Source: Acidobacteriota bacterium
GTDB taxonomy: Bacteria; Acidobacteriota; Terriglobia; Bryobacterales; Bryobacteraceae
DNA length: 42,075 nt
Direction: 5' to 3'
Assembly: GCA_025353165.1 (NCBI GenBank)
Contig: JANXRE010000138.1
Coordinates: forward strand, 1 to 42,075
Shown: positions 8,648-16,862 of the stretch, one piece after another
Layout: every line of letters starts with the position of its first letter
Position numbering within the stretch: the stretch's first letter is position 1
Translations under genes and position numbers: made by a program
Notes under the pieces: generated by a model
The model's database searches: none
Seen by the model: only the letters and a program-made list of their open reading frames with translations
Told to the model about the DNA's origin: nothing

Positions 8648-9889
8648 TTGTCACGCAGAGTAGTAGTGACGGGTGTCGGGCTCCTGAGTTCCGTCGGCAA
8701 CGGCACCGAGCAAACCTGGGAAGCCGTTAAAGCGGGCAGGAGCGGAATCGGCCGCATCACAGCGTTCGACCCCGCGGCGTATAGCTGCCAGATCGCCGGC
8801 GAAGTGAAGAACTTCGACCCGACACAGTTCATCGAAAAACGAGAGATCAAGAAGATGGGGCGGTTCATTCAGTTCGCCATCGCGGCGTCTGATTACGCGC
8901 TCCAATCCGCCCAATTGAAAGTCGCGCCGGAATTCGCCGAGCGCACGGGCGTTTACATAGGCAGCGGAATCGGCGGGTTCGAGGTCATCGAACGCGAATT
9001 CAAGATCCTGCTGGAGCGAGGTCCCAGCCGCATTAGTCCTTTCTTCATTCCGGCAACCATCATTAATCTCGCTTCGGGTTATGTCTCGATTCGCGCCGGC
9101 GCGAAGGGGCCGAACTCGGCGACCGCGACCGCCTGCACTTCCAGCGCCCATGCCATCGGCGATTCGTTCAAGATCATTCAGCGCAGCGACGCGGACGTCA
9201 TGATTTGCGGCGGCGCCGAGGCCGCCATCACGCAGATGGGTATCGGCGGGTTCGCGGCGATGCGTGCGCTCTCGCAGCGCAACAACGAACCCGAAAAAGC
9301 GTCCCGTCCGTGGGACAAGATGCGCGACGGCTTCGTGGTGGGCGAAGGCGCGGGGATTATCGTGCTGGAGGAGTTGGAATTCGCCAAGGGCCGCGGCGCG
9401 CCCATTTTGGCGGAGATCGTCGGCTATGGCATGAGCGCCGATGCGTTCCACATCACTTCTCCCGCCGAGAATGGGGATGGCGCATTCCGGGTGATGCGCA
9501 GCGCGCTCAAAGACGCCAACCTGGCGCCGGAGCAAATAGATTACATCAACGCCCACGGAACGTCGACGGAGATGGGCGACAAGATCGAGACGACGGCGGT
9601 CAAGCGGGCCTTCGGCGAGCACGCCTACAAGGTGGCCGTAAGTTCGACTAAGTCGATGACCGGGCACTTGCTCGGCGGAGCGGGCGGACTGGAAGCGGGA
9701 TTGACCGTGCTGGCGATGCGCGATCAGATCGCGCCGCCGACCATCAACTACGAAGTGCCAGATCCGGAATGCGACCTGGATTATGTGCCGAACGTGGCGC
9801 GTCCGATGCGCATCGATTGCACGCTGTCGAACTCGTTCGGGTTCGGCGGCACGAACGGGTGTTTGGTGTTCAAGCGGTATGCTGGATAA
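8648..9889 (+). CDS. fabF: 3-oxoacyl-[acyl-carrier-protein] synthase II
   Basis: 413 residues, TTG start with AGGAG about 10 bases upstream. The protein condenses malonyl-ACP with acyl-ACP in the fatty-acid elongation cycle. The catalytic triad is intact: Cys163 in TACTSSAHAIGD, His303 in NAHGTSTEMGD and His340 in KSMTGHLLGGAGG, with Lys335 nearby. This is the numbering of the E. coli enzyme. The C-terminal SNSFGFGGTNGCLVF is also typical. It is in operon with acpP. Confidence 0.97.
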   Translation: MSRRVVVTGVGLLSSVGNGTEQTWEAVKAGRSGIGRITAFDPAAYSCQIAGEVKNFDPTQFIEKREIKKMGRFIQFAIAASDYALQSAQLKVAPEFAERTGVYIGSGIGGFEVIEREFKILLERGPSRISPFFIPATIINLASGYVSIRAGAKGPNSATATACTSSAHAIGDSFKIIQRSDADVMICGGAEAAITQMGIGGFAAMRALSQRNNEPEKASRPWDKMRDGFVVGEGAGIIVLEELEFAKGRGAPILAEIVGYGMSADAFHITSPAENGDGAFRVMRSALKDANLAPEQIDYINAHGTSTEMGDKIETTAVKRAFGEHAYKVAVSSTKSMTGHLLGGAGGLEAGLTVLAMRDQIAPPTINYEVPDPECDLDYVPNVARPMRIDCTLSNSFGFGGTNGCLVFKRYAG

Positions 9890-9953
9890 TCCGAAAGAAT
9901 AGTCAAGTGCACGGCGCGGCGGTTGCATAGAATCGTTCGCGTAGCAGGACATC

Positions 9954-10290
9954 GTGCGCTCTCATCGCCGGAAGATTCTGCTCATCGCGGCAGGCCTCGT
10001 CATACTGCTAATCGCCGCCGGTCTTGTGCTGACCTGGTGGTTCTTCGGCCAGCCGATGTACAAGCCGGGCGACGTGCGCACCCGGCTGGACCTCGCGCCG
10101 CCCGCGCAGACACCGCAGACCGCGCTCTGGCTCGTCGAGCCCGGTGTTACGTTAAAGCATTTCTCCTCCGGTTCACGGCGGTCCAGGGTTTCCGTCGCAC
10201 CAGCCGTGGCCCGGGCTGGAGCGACTTGCCGGAACGTTCGAATTCCACTACTACGACCAGCGAGGCTCCGGCAACGCAAACGTGGTGGTC
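9954..10290 (+). pseudogene. Broken alpha/beta hydrolase (proline iminopeptidase-like) N-terminal fragment
   Basis: The frame from 9954 encodes an N-terminal membrane anchor (LLIAAGLVILLIAAGLVLTWW) and a short linker. It loses homology at about 10165. In another frame the peptide HGGPGFPSHQPWPGLERLAG runs from about 10172 and continues FEFHYYDQRGSGN. HGGPG is the oxyanion-hole motif and DQRGSG the following conserved loop of the proline iminopeptidase group. So at least one frameshift has occurred. The catalytic Ser/Asp/His region is missing because the sequence switches to an unrelated fragment at about 10285-10300. Confidence 0.75.
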
Positions 10291-10299
10291 CAGTACGGC

Positions 10300-10642
10300 G
10301 TGGGCCATCAACTCGGATTTCACATTCAACTCGCGCGACAATTCCGCGGGCAGAGGTAGCTGGATCGCCTTCTGGGCCAGTGGACAAGGCCTGGTGGACC
10401 CGACCGGACGGGATGGGGAAGTCATCGACTTCCAGCATGGGCAGTACAAGAATTTGACGCGGCCCGTGACGGTCACGATCGGAGGAAGAGTTGCGCAGGT
10501 GATATCGAGTAGGCTCATCTACACAGGTGAAATCCAGGTGTCCGCATACGTCCCGGTCGATGCCCCGGCGGGCGATGCGGAATTACCACTGAGTGTCGGG
10601 ACCGCCACCAGCCGCACCGGCGTCACGGTTAGCGTGAAGTAA
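10300..10642 (+). pseudogene. Detached C-terminal fragment of a Solibacter-type (TIGR03437-like) secreted protein
   Basis: The frame ending at 10642 encodes AINSDFTFNSRDNSAGRGSW, then IAFWASGQGLVDPTG, and ends VGTATSRTGVTVSVK. This parallels the C-terminal end of the 940-residue protein earlier in the window (GGWVGVYLTGGG ... TGVTVYIRP). There is no start, signal peptide or N-terminal part. It directly follows the broken hydrolase, so the two remnants were joined by a deletion or recombination event. It is unlikely to be expressed. Confidence 0.7.
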
Positions 10643-10656
10643 CGAGCCGCGAGCCG

Positions 10657-10687
10657 CATACGTATGAGGGGTCTGATATAATACGTA
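10657..10687 (+). promoter_or_regulatory. Toxin-antitoxin promoter with repeated ATACGTA operator
   Basis: A consensus -10 TATAAT at 10677-10682 lies 9 bases before the antitoxin ATG. ATACGTA occurs at 10658-10664, inside the palindrome CATACGTATG (10657-10666), and again at 10681-10687. The two copies are 23 bases apart and bracket the -10 site. Autoregulation by the ribbon-helix-helix antitoxin is the likely use. Confidence 0.6.
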
Positions 10688-10691
10688 CACG

Positions 10692-10919
10692 ATGGCGAAG
10701 CTTACGCTAAGCGTCAATCCTTCCGTAGTCTCCACCGCGAAACGGTATGCAAAGCAGCAAGGCATCTCCGTGTCGCAAATGGTGGAGGTTTACCTGTCGT
10801 CGGTCTCGAAACCTGCCGCCGCGGCGGAAACGCCGCCGATCCTTCGATCGTTGCGCGGAACGCTTAAGAAAACGGGCCTGCAAGACTATCGCCAACATCT
10901 GAGCAAGAAATACCGATGA
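10692..10919 (+). CDS. Ribbon-helix-helix type antitoxin (DUF6364-like)
   Basis: 75 residues beginning AKLTLSVNPSVVSTAKRYAK, then QQGISVSQMVEVYLSS. This is the strand-helix-helix pattern of ribbon-helix-helix antitoxins, followed by a proline-rich linker and a C-terminal helix that would bind the toxin. It overlaps the next gene by 4 bases (ATGA), typical of coupled antitoxin-toxin operons. It is expected to neutralise the PIN toxin and repress its own promoter through the repeats just upstream. Confidence 0.85.
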   Translation: MAKLTLSVNPSVVSTAKRYAKQQGISVSQMVEVYLSSVSKPAAAAETPPILRSLRGTLKKTGLQDYRQHLSKKYR

Positions 10920-11332
10920 AGCGGGTCCTCGTTGACGTCAACGTAGTCCTGGACGTCCTCCTGGACCGAACTGCCCATGTGGCAGGCAGTTCAGCAGTAT
11001 GGGAAGCCATCGAAACGGGCATGGCGGAAGGGCTGCTGGCGGCGCACGCGGTGACAACCATCCATTACCTAATTCGAAAGGAGCAAGGCGCGGCGAAGGC
11101 CAGACGTACAATGGGCGCAATACTCGGCGTCTTTCGCGTCGCGAAGGTCGATGGGATCGTTATCCAAGACGCGCTCCAACTGCCCTGCCCCGATTTCGAG
11201 GACGCCGTAACGGCTTCCGCCGCTGCGTTCGCCGGATGCGAGGCAGTCATCACGCGGGATCCCAAGGGCTTCCGCGGCTCACCCGTTCGCATCCTCACTC
11301 CGGAGTTAGCCGTCCCGCTACTCCGCAATTGA
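10916..11332 (+). CDS. PIN-domain toxin, VapC-like ribonuclease
   Basis: 138 residues. The N-terminal strand VLVDVNVVLDVLLDR carries the first acidic residues of a PIN domain, DFEDAV in the second half gives the central acidic pair, and ITRDPKGF holds the last acidic motif. PIN toxins are Mg-dependent RNases that cleave tRNA or rRNA to halt translation. All the expected acidic residues are present, so it is probably active. Its start overlaps the antitoxin stop by 4 bases. Confidence 0.88.
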   Translation: MKRVLVDVNVVLDVLLDRTAHVAGSSAVWEAIETGMAEGLLAAHAVTTIHYLIRKEQGAAKARRTMGAILGVFRVAKVDGIVIQDALQLPCPDFEDAVTASAAAFAGCEAVITRDPKGFRGSPVRILTPELAVPLLRN

Positions 11333-11381
11333 ACCACCGGTTGTGCCCAGAGGTAGGGTCGCGTAAATTGGAGAAGCAATC

Positions 11382-12152
11382 ATGAAAATCATCGTCGCGA
11401 TTAAGCAGGTACCCGTCCGCGACTCGCAGTTGCGGATCGACGCGAGCGGGCGATGGATCCAGGAAGAGGATCTCAGCTTTGAGATCAACGAACCGGATGC
11501 TTATGCCCTCGAAGAAGCGCTGCAGTTGAAGGAAAAACACGGAGGCGAGGTCGTGGCATTGTGCCTCGGCCCCGCGCGTGCCACCCAGACCATCCGCGAA
11601 GCGCTCGCCAAAGGCGCGGATCGGGCCATTCACATCGAAGAAGAAAACACCGGCGCGCTCGACACGTTCGGCGTGGCCAGCCTGCTCTCGTCGGCCATCC
11701 AGGGAGAGAAACCAGACCTGATCCTCACTGGGCTGCAGTCCGACGACCTCGGCTACGGACAGACCGGCGTGGTGATGGCGGAAATTCTCGGCTTGCCGCA
11801 CTCGACCATCATCATGCAGGTCGAGAAAGAGAACGAATCCATCCGCGTGAAGCGCGAACTGGAGAACGGCTGGTTCCAGCACATCGACATCCCGCTGCCC
11901 GCCGTGCTCGCCATTCAATCGGGCATCAGCAAACTCCGCTACGCCACGTTGATGGGCATCAAGAAAGCGAAGTTGAAGGAAATGAAAAAGGTCACTGTGG
12001 GCGAACTCGGCGCGCCGCCACCGGCGACGGTCTTGATCGAGCGCGCCTACGCTCCGCAAAAATCCAAGCGGACCCAGATCCTGGAAGGCGACGCTAAAGC
12101 CGTGGCCGCGAAACTGGTAGAGAAGCTGAAGTTCGAGGTGCGTGTCATATGA
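11382..12152 (+). CDS. etfB: Electron transfer flavoprotein beta subunit
   Basis: 256 residues beginning MKIIVAIKQVPVRD, with the family segments FEINEPDAYALEEAL, GLQSDDLGYGQTG and the LRYATLMGIKKAK region that corresponds to the ETF beta signature. ETF passes electrons from acyl-CoA and other dehydrogenases to a membrane quinone reductase. The ATG at 11382 is preceded by GGAGAA. It overlaps etfA by 4 bases, so the two subunits are translationally coupled. Confidence 0.95.
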   Translation: MKIIVAIKQVPVRDSQLRIDASGRWIQEEDLSFEINEPDAYALEEALQLKEKHGGEVVALCLGPARATQTIREALAKGADRAIHIEEENTGALDTFGVASLLSSAIQGEKPDLILTGLQSDDLGYGQTGVVMAEILGLPHSTIIMQVEKENESIRVKRELENGWFQHIDIPLPAVLAIQSGISKLRYATLMGIKKAKLKEMKKVTVGELGAPPPATVLIERAYAPQKSKRTQILEGDAKAVAAKLVEKLKFEVRVI

Positions 12153-13129
12153 GCGGCATTTTAGTCGTGATGGAGCAGCAGGGCGGGCAGTGGCACCGCA
12201 TGTCGTGGGAAGCGCTGGCGGCCGGCATCGAGTTGGGGAAGCAGTCGGGACAGCCGGTGCTCGCTGCCGTGCCGGGCAGCGAAATCGCCGCCCTGGCGAA
12301 CGAAGCAGCAACGAAAGCGGTGGCGAAAGTACACGCCGTCGAGCACCCACTGCTGAAGGACTACACCCCCGATGGTTTCACCGCCGCGCTGGAGCAATTG
12401 ATCCGGCAGCACGCGCCTACCGTGGTTCTCTTTCCACATACCTACCAGGTGCGCGATTACGCGCCGAAACTGGCGACGCGGTTCGGACAGAGCCTGCTCA
12501 GCGATGTAATCCACATCCGCGCCGATGGCGGGACGCCGGTGTTCGTGCGGCAGCTATTCCAGGGCAAACTGAACGCGGACTTCCGCCCATCCGGCAACGG
12601 TCCGTTCTTCGCTTCGGTTCAGGCGGGCGCGTTCCGGGCCGATTCGCTCGAAGCCGGATCGGCGCAAGTCGAAACGTTCACCCCGCAACTGGACGCCGCG
12701 CAGATTCGCACCAAGCCGCAGGCGCCATTCCGCGAAGCGGCCCGCGCCGTGGACCTCACGGCGGCGGAAATCATCGTGTCGGTCGGGCGCGGCATCAAGG
12801 ATAAAGAAAACATCCACATCGTGGAGGCGCTGGCGAAGGCTCTCAATGGAGAACTGGCGGCCTCCCGCCCCATCTGCGACAACGGATGGCTCCCCATGGA
12901 GCGCCAGGTGGGATCCTCCGGGCAGACCGTCTCACCGAAGGTCTACATGGCGATCGGAATCTCGGGCGCCATCCAGCACCTGGTCGGCATGAAGGGATCC
13001 AAAATCATCGTGGCGATCAACAAGGACGCGAACGCGCCGATTTTCGAGGTGGCGGATTACGGGATCGTCGGCGATCTGTTCGAGATCGTGCCGGCGCTGG
13101 TCGAAGAGGTCAAGAAAGCGAAAGGCTGA
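12149..13129 (+). CDS. etfA: Electron transfer flavoprotein alpha subunit
   Basis: 326 residues. The C-terminal FAD-binding domain carries the ETF alpha signature: [20 protein letters not shown], then [28 protein letters not shown] and [20 protein letters not shown]. It forms the FAD-containing heterodimer with EtfB. Length and motif order are normal for the family. It is the last gene of the two-gene operon, and the next gene is convergent just 1 base away. Confidence 0.96.
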   Translation: MSGILVVMEQQGGQWHRMSWEALAAGIELGKQSGQPVLAAVPGSEIAALANEAATKAVAKVHAVEHPLLKDYTPDGFTAALEQLIRQHAPTVVLFPHTYQVRDYAPKLATRFGQSLLSDVIHIRADGGTPVFVRQLFQGKLNADFRPSGNGPFFASVQAGAFRADSLEAGSAQVETFTPQLDAAQIRTKPQAPFREAARAVDLTAAEIIVSVGRGIKDKENIHIVEALAKALNGELAASRPICDNGWLPMERQVGSSGQTVSPKVYMAIGISGAIQHLVGMKGSKIIVAINKDANAPIFEVADYGIVGDLFEIVPALVEEVKKAKG

Positions 13130-13130
13130 C

Positions 13131-13646
13131 TTACGGGCGAGCGCGCAATTCCTGCTGCACGCTGGCCGGTAATTTATCGGCCTTGGCCAGCATCAGGCTG
13201 ATCTGCCACATCTGCTCGTCGCTGAGCGACGCGCCGAAGCCGGGCATGCCCGTGAGCCGGATGCCGTTCTTCGTTTTCCAGAACGTCTCGCCGGCGGGAT
13301 CGTCAGTGACGCCGGTGCCAACCAGGAGTTCCGGAGGCTGGGGGAACTCGCCCTTCGCGATCGCGGTTCTCTCCACTCCGGGCAAGCCGTGGCAGACGGC
13401 GCAGTGCTCGCGGTACTGCTTTGCGCCCGCCAACAGGTTGGGCTCGGTCGGCTGTATGGGCGAATCCTTGGGCGCGTTGCGGTCGATGGCCGCGTGCAGC
13501 GCGGTGCGCGCCAGCGACCGTTCCATCGGCATCGGCGCCGCCGATGTCGCCACCGGCGCTAGGCCGAAATGCAAGTACAAGTAGCCGAGTACCGGCAAGG
13601 TGGCTAGCCCGGCGACAAATCCGAAAAAGAACCCCTTGAAAGTCAC
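13131..13646 (-). CDS. Membrane-anchored mono-haem cytochrome c
   Basis: 171 residues, GTG start with GAGGAG 7 bases upstream. An N-terminal uncleaved helix (FFFGFVAGLATLPVLGYLYL) is followed by a c-type haem site CAVCH and a later Met ligand in RLTGMPGFG, the class I cytochrome c pattern. The predicted role is periplasmic electron transfer. It follows the VWFA gene on the same strand with 37 bases between, so they may form an operon. Confidence 0.9.
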   Translation of the reverse strand: MTFKGFFFGFVAGLATLPVLGYLYLHFGLAPVATSAAPMPMERSLARTALHAAIDRNAPKDSPIQPTEPNLLAGAKQYREHCAVCHGLPGVERTAIAKGEFPQPPELLVGTGVTDDPAGETFWKTKNGIRLTGMPGFGASLSDEQMWQISLMLAKADKLPASVQQELRARP

Positions 13647-13683
13647 GCCGCTCTCCTCTTATTGTGATCCAGCCGCGATTGCA

Positions 13684-14664
13684 TCACCGCCTGCTCTCGG
13701 CCCAATAGCCGGGGCGCCAGCGCACGCGATATTCGGGATGCTCCGGCAGCCGGACCTGTACCTCATGATACAAGCCATCGGACACCTGCTGCGGAAAGCT
13801 CAACAGATACTGGCTGTGCAATTCCTCGCCGAGCCCGGCGATCACCCGTTCGAGCCCGCGCAGCGTGGTGAACGACAAATGCTCGCCTCCGGTCGCGCGC
13901 GACATCGCATCCGCGTCGTTCTTCTTCCCCAGGCGGCTCAACTCGATGAATATGGGGATCAGGCCGCCCGGTCCGTCGGGAGGCGGCAGTTCCCCTGCCT
14001 TCACCGTCCACGCGCTCTTCTGAGCGGAAAACGTCGCGGGATAGACGGCCACGGCATCGCGCTGCGCCGACAACAGGGTTTCCCACAGATCCGCCTGGCT
14101 ACCCCGGTCGCGCGACTCCGAGACCATCACCACCACCCGCCTGCGATTCCCCGGCCGGGCCGCGAGCATGCGAATACTCTCGGCCAGCGCGTCCACCAAT
14201 CGCCCCGCACGGCTATCTCCCGCTTTCACGGCGCGGAACGCGTCGCCGATAGCCGGCGGATCCGAGGTGAAGTCCACCGCTAGGTGAACGTCGCAGTCGA
14301 AGGTGACCAGCGCCACCTCGCCCTTCTCGCCCGTAACCAGCGGCTGAATCAGGCTCCCGACTTTCGTGAACTTCGCCAGCACCGGCGCGGCGATGTCGCT
14401 GGTCTGCACCGCGATCACGAGCGAGATGGGAGCCAGCGTTTCCCAGGTATCGAGCGCGATCCTCTGCGGGCGTCCGGTGTCGGAAAGAGCAAACTCGCCC
14501 TCGCGCAGGCCGTCCACGAACTTGCCCTTCTTATCGGTCACCGTGACAGGCACGAGCACCACCGAGACGTTCGCGCGGATCGCGGTCTCCTGTGAAATCG
14601 CTGCCGCAGCCGTAGTGAACAGCAACACACAAGTAAGATATACTCCCGGTAGCGGACCCATCAT
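13684..14664 (-). CDS. VWFA-domain secreted protein, acidobacterial type
   Basis: About 326 residues from the ATG at 14664, with a signal sequence (VYLTCVLLFTTAAAAISQ). The order VSVVLVPVTVTDKKGKFVDG, then LREGEFALSDTGRPQRI, then a von Willebrand A-like fold matches the acidobacterial VWFA-related family (TIGR03436 type). The frame is open further upstream to 14895, but that part overlaps the divergent esterase and has no signal peptide. The ATG at 14664 has AGAGG 6 bases upstream. A second ATG sits at 14661. Function is unknown; it is secreted. Confidence 0.85.
   Translation of the reverse strand: MMGPLPGVYLTCVLLFTTAAAAISQETAIRANVSVVLVPVTVTDKKGKFVDGLREGEFALSDTGRPQRIALDTWETLAPISLVIAVQTSDIAAPVLAKFTKVGSLIQPLVTGEKGEVALVTFDCDVHLAVDFTSDPPAIGDAFRAVKAGDSRAGRLVDALAESIRMLAARPGNRRRVVVMVSESRDRGSQADLWETLLSAQRDAVAVYPATFSAQKSAWTVKAGELPPPDGPGGLIPIFIELSRLGKKNDADAMSRATGGEHLSFTTLRGLERVIAGLGEELHSQYLLSFPQQVSDGLYHEVQVRLPEHPEYRVRWRPGYWAESRR
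14639..14644 (+). promoter_or_regulatory. Putative -10 element for the esterase gene
   Basis: TATACT lies 18 bases before the ATG at 14663, inside the first codons of the divergent VWFA gene. No clear -35 partner. A mirror candidate TATAGT on the minus strand (14692-14687) lies inside the esterase coding start. Confidence 0.3.
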
Positions 14665-15769
14665 GAATCGCCTCTTAGTTCCCTTGACTATAGCTGTCTC
14701 GGCCGGGTTGCTCGCGCAGCCGCCGAAGCCCGTGAAGTCTCCCGAAGTGCAAGCGGACCGCCGCGTGACATTTCGCTTCAAAGCGCCTAATGCCAAGGTA
14801 GTGCAACTCGCGCTCGAAGGCTCGAAGCCGGATGCCATGGCGAGGGACGACGAGGGGATCTGGAGTGTCACGACCGATCCGCTGGAACCGGACATCTACG
14901 GGTATACGTTCCTCGCCGATGGCGTCAGCCTGACCGATCCGAACACCCCGCTGCGGAAACAGAACCTGCTGTGGCAATCGAGCGCGGTGCACATCCCCGG
15001 CGCGGACTTGCCCTGGGAGCACACCAACGTCCCGCACGGGACCGTGCAGCACCACTTCTATCATTCCGGCGTGGTCGGCGACGATCGCGACTTCTACGTG
15101 TACACGCCTCCAGGGTATGACGCGAATGCGAAGACGAAGTACCCGGTGCTGTATCTGCTGCACGGCTTCAGCGACGACGCCAGCGGGTGGTCGCAGGTCG
15201 GCCTCGCGCATTTCATTCTCGACAACCTGGTGGCCGCGGGCAAAGTCAAGCCGATGCTCGTCGTGATGACGCTCGGCTACGGCGCGCCGGAAATCGTAAG
15301 CTCGGATTTTTCGGGATTCCGCGACCAGGGGATCCGCGAGAGGAACTTCGACCGCTTCACGGAAGCTCTGATCACCGAAGTGATGCCGCAGGTTGAGAAG
15401 ACCTACCGGGTGACGGCAGACCGTAATTCGCGCGCCATCGCCGGCCTGTCGATGGGCGGCGCGGAGGCGCTGCTGACCGGTTTGAATCACCTCGACAAAT
15501 TCGCCTACATCGGCGCGTTCAGCTCGGGCGGCTTCACCGAGGAATACGAAAAGCAGTTCCCCGGCATGGACGCGAAAACGAACGGTCGGATCAAGCTGCT
15601 GTGGATCGCCTGCGGAACCGAGGACGGGTTGATCGCCGACAATCGGAAGTTCCGCGCCTGGCTGAAAGAAAAGGGCGTGGATCACGCCGATATCGAAACG
15701 CCCGGCGCTCACACGTGGATGGTGTGGCGGCGCAATCTCGCCAATTTCACGCCGCTCCTGTTTCAGTAG
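14663..15769 (+). CDS. Secreted esterase of the feruloyl-esterase/esterase D type
   Basis: 368 residues with a signal peptide (LLVPLTIAVSAGLLAQPP). Residues about 28-115 form an early-set Ig-like (CBM48/E-set) domain, followed by an alpha/beta hydrolase. The nucleophile elbow is GLSMGG with Ser263, LLHGFSDDASGW gives the oxyanion region, and the histidine is likely in PGAHTWMVW. This architecture is common in carbohydrate esterase family 1-like enzymes that release acyl groups from plant polysaccharides. The frame is open upstream, but only the ATG at 14663 gives a signal peptide. Confidence 0.88.
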   Translation: MNRLLVPLTIAVSAGLLAQPPKPVKSPEVQADRRVTFRFKAPNAKVVQLALEGSKPDAMARDDEGIWSVTTDPLEPDIYGYTFLADGVSLTDPNTPLRKQNLLWQSSAVHIPGADLPWEHTNVPHGTVQHHFYHSGVVGDDRDFYVYTPPGYDANAKTKYPVLYLLHGFSDDASGWSQVGLAHFILDNLVAAGKVKPMLVVMTLGYGAPEIVSSDFSGFRDQGIRERNFDRFTEALITEVMPQVEKTYRVTADRNSRAIAGLSMGGAEALLTGLNHLDKFAYIGAFSSGGFTEEYEKQFPGMDAKTNGRIKLLWIACGTEDGLIADNRKFRAWLKEKGVDHADIETPGAHTWMVWRRNLANFTPLLFQ

Positions 15770-15783
15770 GCTACCCTGACAGA

Positions 15784-16335
15784 GTGAGCCTGTACGATAT
15801 CGACCCCGGCCCCGAGTGTCCGGAACTGGTGCGGATGATCGTTGAGATCCCCCGCAATTCCAGCAATAAATACGAGTACGATGGAAAGCTCGGCGTGTTC
15901 CGGCTGGACCGCGCCCTCTATTCCCCGATGCACTATCCCGGAGATTACGGCTTTATCCCCGGAACCCTGGCCGAGGACGGCGACCCCATGGACGTCCTGG
16001 CTCTGGTCCAGGAGCCCAGTTTCCCGGGCGTCATGATCGAAGTGCGGCCGGTGGGCATTTTGCACATGGTCGACCAGGACGAACGCGATCAAAAAGTGGT
16101 CGCGGTGCCGAACCGGAATCCGCGCTACGACGAGATCCACACCGTGGACCAGATCTTCCCGCATGTCCGGCGCGAAATCGAGCACTTTTTCGCGATCTAC
16201 AAGGAACTGGAAGGGAAACTGACGGTCATGAACGGATGGGGCGGACCTCGGGAGGCCCGCAAAGCCATCGTGGAAAGCAGGAAGAAGTACCTGACTCAAA
16301 AATCCGAGCCGGAGACCATCAGTCGGGAACCGTGA
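15784..16335 (+). CDS. ppa: Inorganic pyrophosphatase (family I)
   Basis: About 183 residues from a GTG at 15784. The motifs are VEIPRNSSNKYEYD (substrate-binding Lys and Glu), YPGDYGFIPGT and EDGDPMDVLALV, the metal-binding acidic signature. It hydrolyses pyrophosphate to phosphate in the cytoplasm and drives biosynthetic reactions. The open frame starts earlier at 15601, but that part overlaps the esterase and has no homology. It overlaps the convergent ferredoxin gene by 17 bases at its 3' end. Confidence 0.95.
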   Translation: MSLYDIDPGPECPELVRMIVEIPRNSSNKYEYDGKLGVFRLDRALYSPMHYPGDYGFIPGTLAEDGDPMDVLALVQEPSFPGVMIEVRPVGILHMVDQDERDQKVVAVPNRNPRYDEIHTVDQIFPHVRREIEHFFAIYKELEGKLTVMNGWGGPREARKAIVESRKKYLTQKSEPETISREP

Positions 16336-16513
16336 TCGCTTCCACGGGGCAGGCCTTCACGCAATCCAGGCAGGCATCGCAGTCATCCGGCCGCGCGACG
16401 ATCGGCTTCGCATTCTCTTCGTCCCAGTCGTAAACGGTCTTCGTGCAGACTTCCACGCACTCGCGATCGCCAATGCAAGTATCCATGTCAACGGTTGGGT
16501 ATCTATTCGCCAT
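16319..16513 (-). CDS. Dicluster ferredoxin with CxxDxxC first motif
   Basis: 64 residues. The first cluster motif is Cys13-x2-Asp16-x2-Cys19-x3-Cys23, so the second ligand is Asp rather than Cys. The second motif is the full Cys45-x2-Cys48-x2-Cys51-x3-Cys55-Pro. An Asp at this position is known from Pyrococcus furiosus ferredoxin, where it coordinates one iron of a [4Fe-4S] cluster. The protein is acidic and cytoplasmic. It is a low-potential electron carrier, partner unknown. The DNA was re-read on the minus strand to confirm GAT at codon 16. Confidence 0.92.
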   Translation of the reverse strand: MANRYPTVDMDTCIGDRECVEVCTKTVYDWDEENAKPIVARPDDCDACLDCVKACPVEAITVPD

Positions 16514-16639
16514 GCTTTGCGGGATGCATCTACGCTGCCGTTGATAAATCCAACGGAATCAATATCTGGAACCAAAGCAGTCTGCGTGAAATCCCCCAGT
16601 CGGGCCATCTAACCGAGCCGCAACCGCAAACAAAAAAAG

Positions 16640-16720
16640 GAAGGAACACTCCGGCGGCGATGCCGACATCGGCCTGTGCAGTACTTGAACAACATCCTGG
16701 AACAGGACCATCGAGCAATC
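16640..16720 (+). pseudogene. IS6-family transposase internal fragment
   Basis: In the frame through 16682 the peptide RRRCRHRPVQYLNNILEQ, then DHRAI, is read. This is the strongly conserved segment around the catalytic Glu of IS6-family DDE transposases (NN-x2-EQDHR). Both flanks of the transposase and any terminal repeats are missing, and homology stops sharply at 16721. It is a deletion scar of an old insertion. Confidence 0.7.
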
Positions 16721-16721
16721 C

Positions 16722-16862
16722 AGTCTCACTATTTGGCTCAGCCTGCCCACGCCGGCGAAAATCATGGGTGGCGTGTGGTTCGCGGGCGGCATCCTGTACG
16801 ATGGCATCAAGACGAAAGGCTTTCGTACTGCGCCTACGTTTACTGATTTCAGTGAAGGATGA
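16722..16862 (+). pseudogene. C-terminal remnant of a membrane protein, possibly an APC-type permease
   Basis: The frame ending in TGA at 16860-16862 reads SLTIWLSLPTPAKIMGGVWF, AGGILYDGIKTKGFRTAPTF. The hydrophobic helix followed by a basic tail looks like the end of an amino-acid permease, but this family call is tentative. The remnant begins exactly where the IS6 fragment ends. It stops 4 bases before the epimerase start, so it was probably the upstream partner of the epimerase in an operon before the deletion. Confidence 0.4.

Noticed and set aside
8651-9952. 433-residue minus-strand frame opposite fabF
   Set aside because: Antisense shadow of an intact, catalytically complete fabF; no signal or motif of its own.
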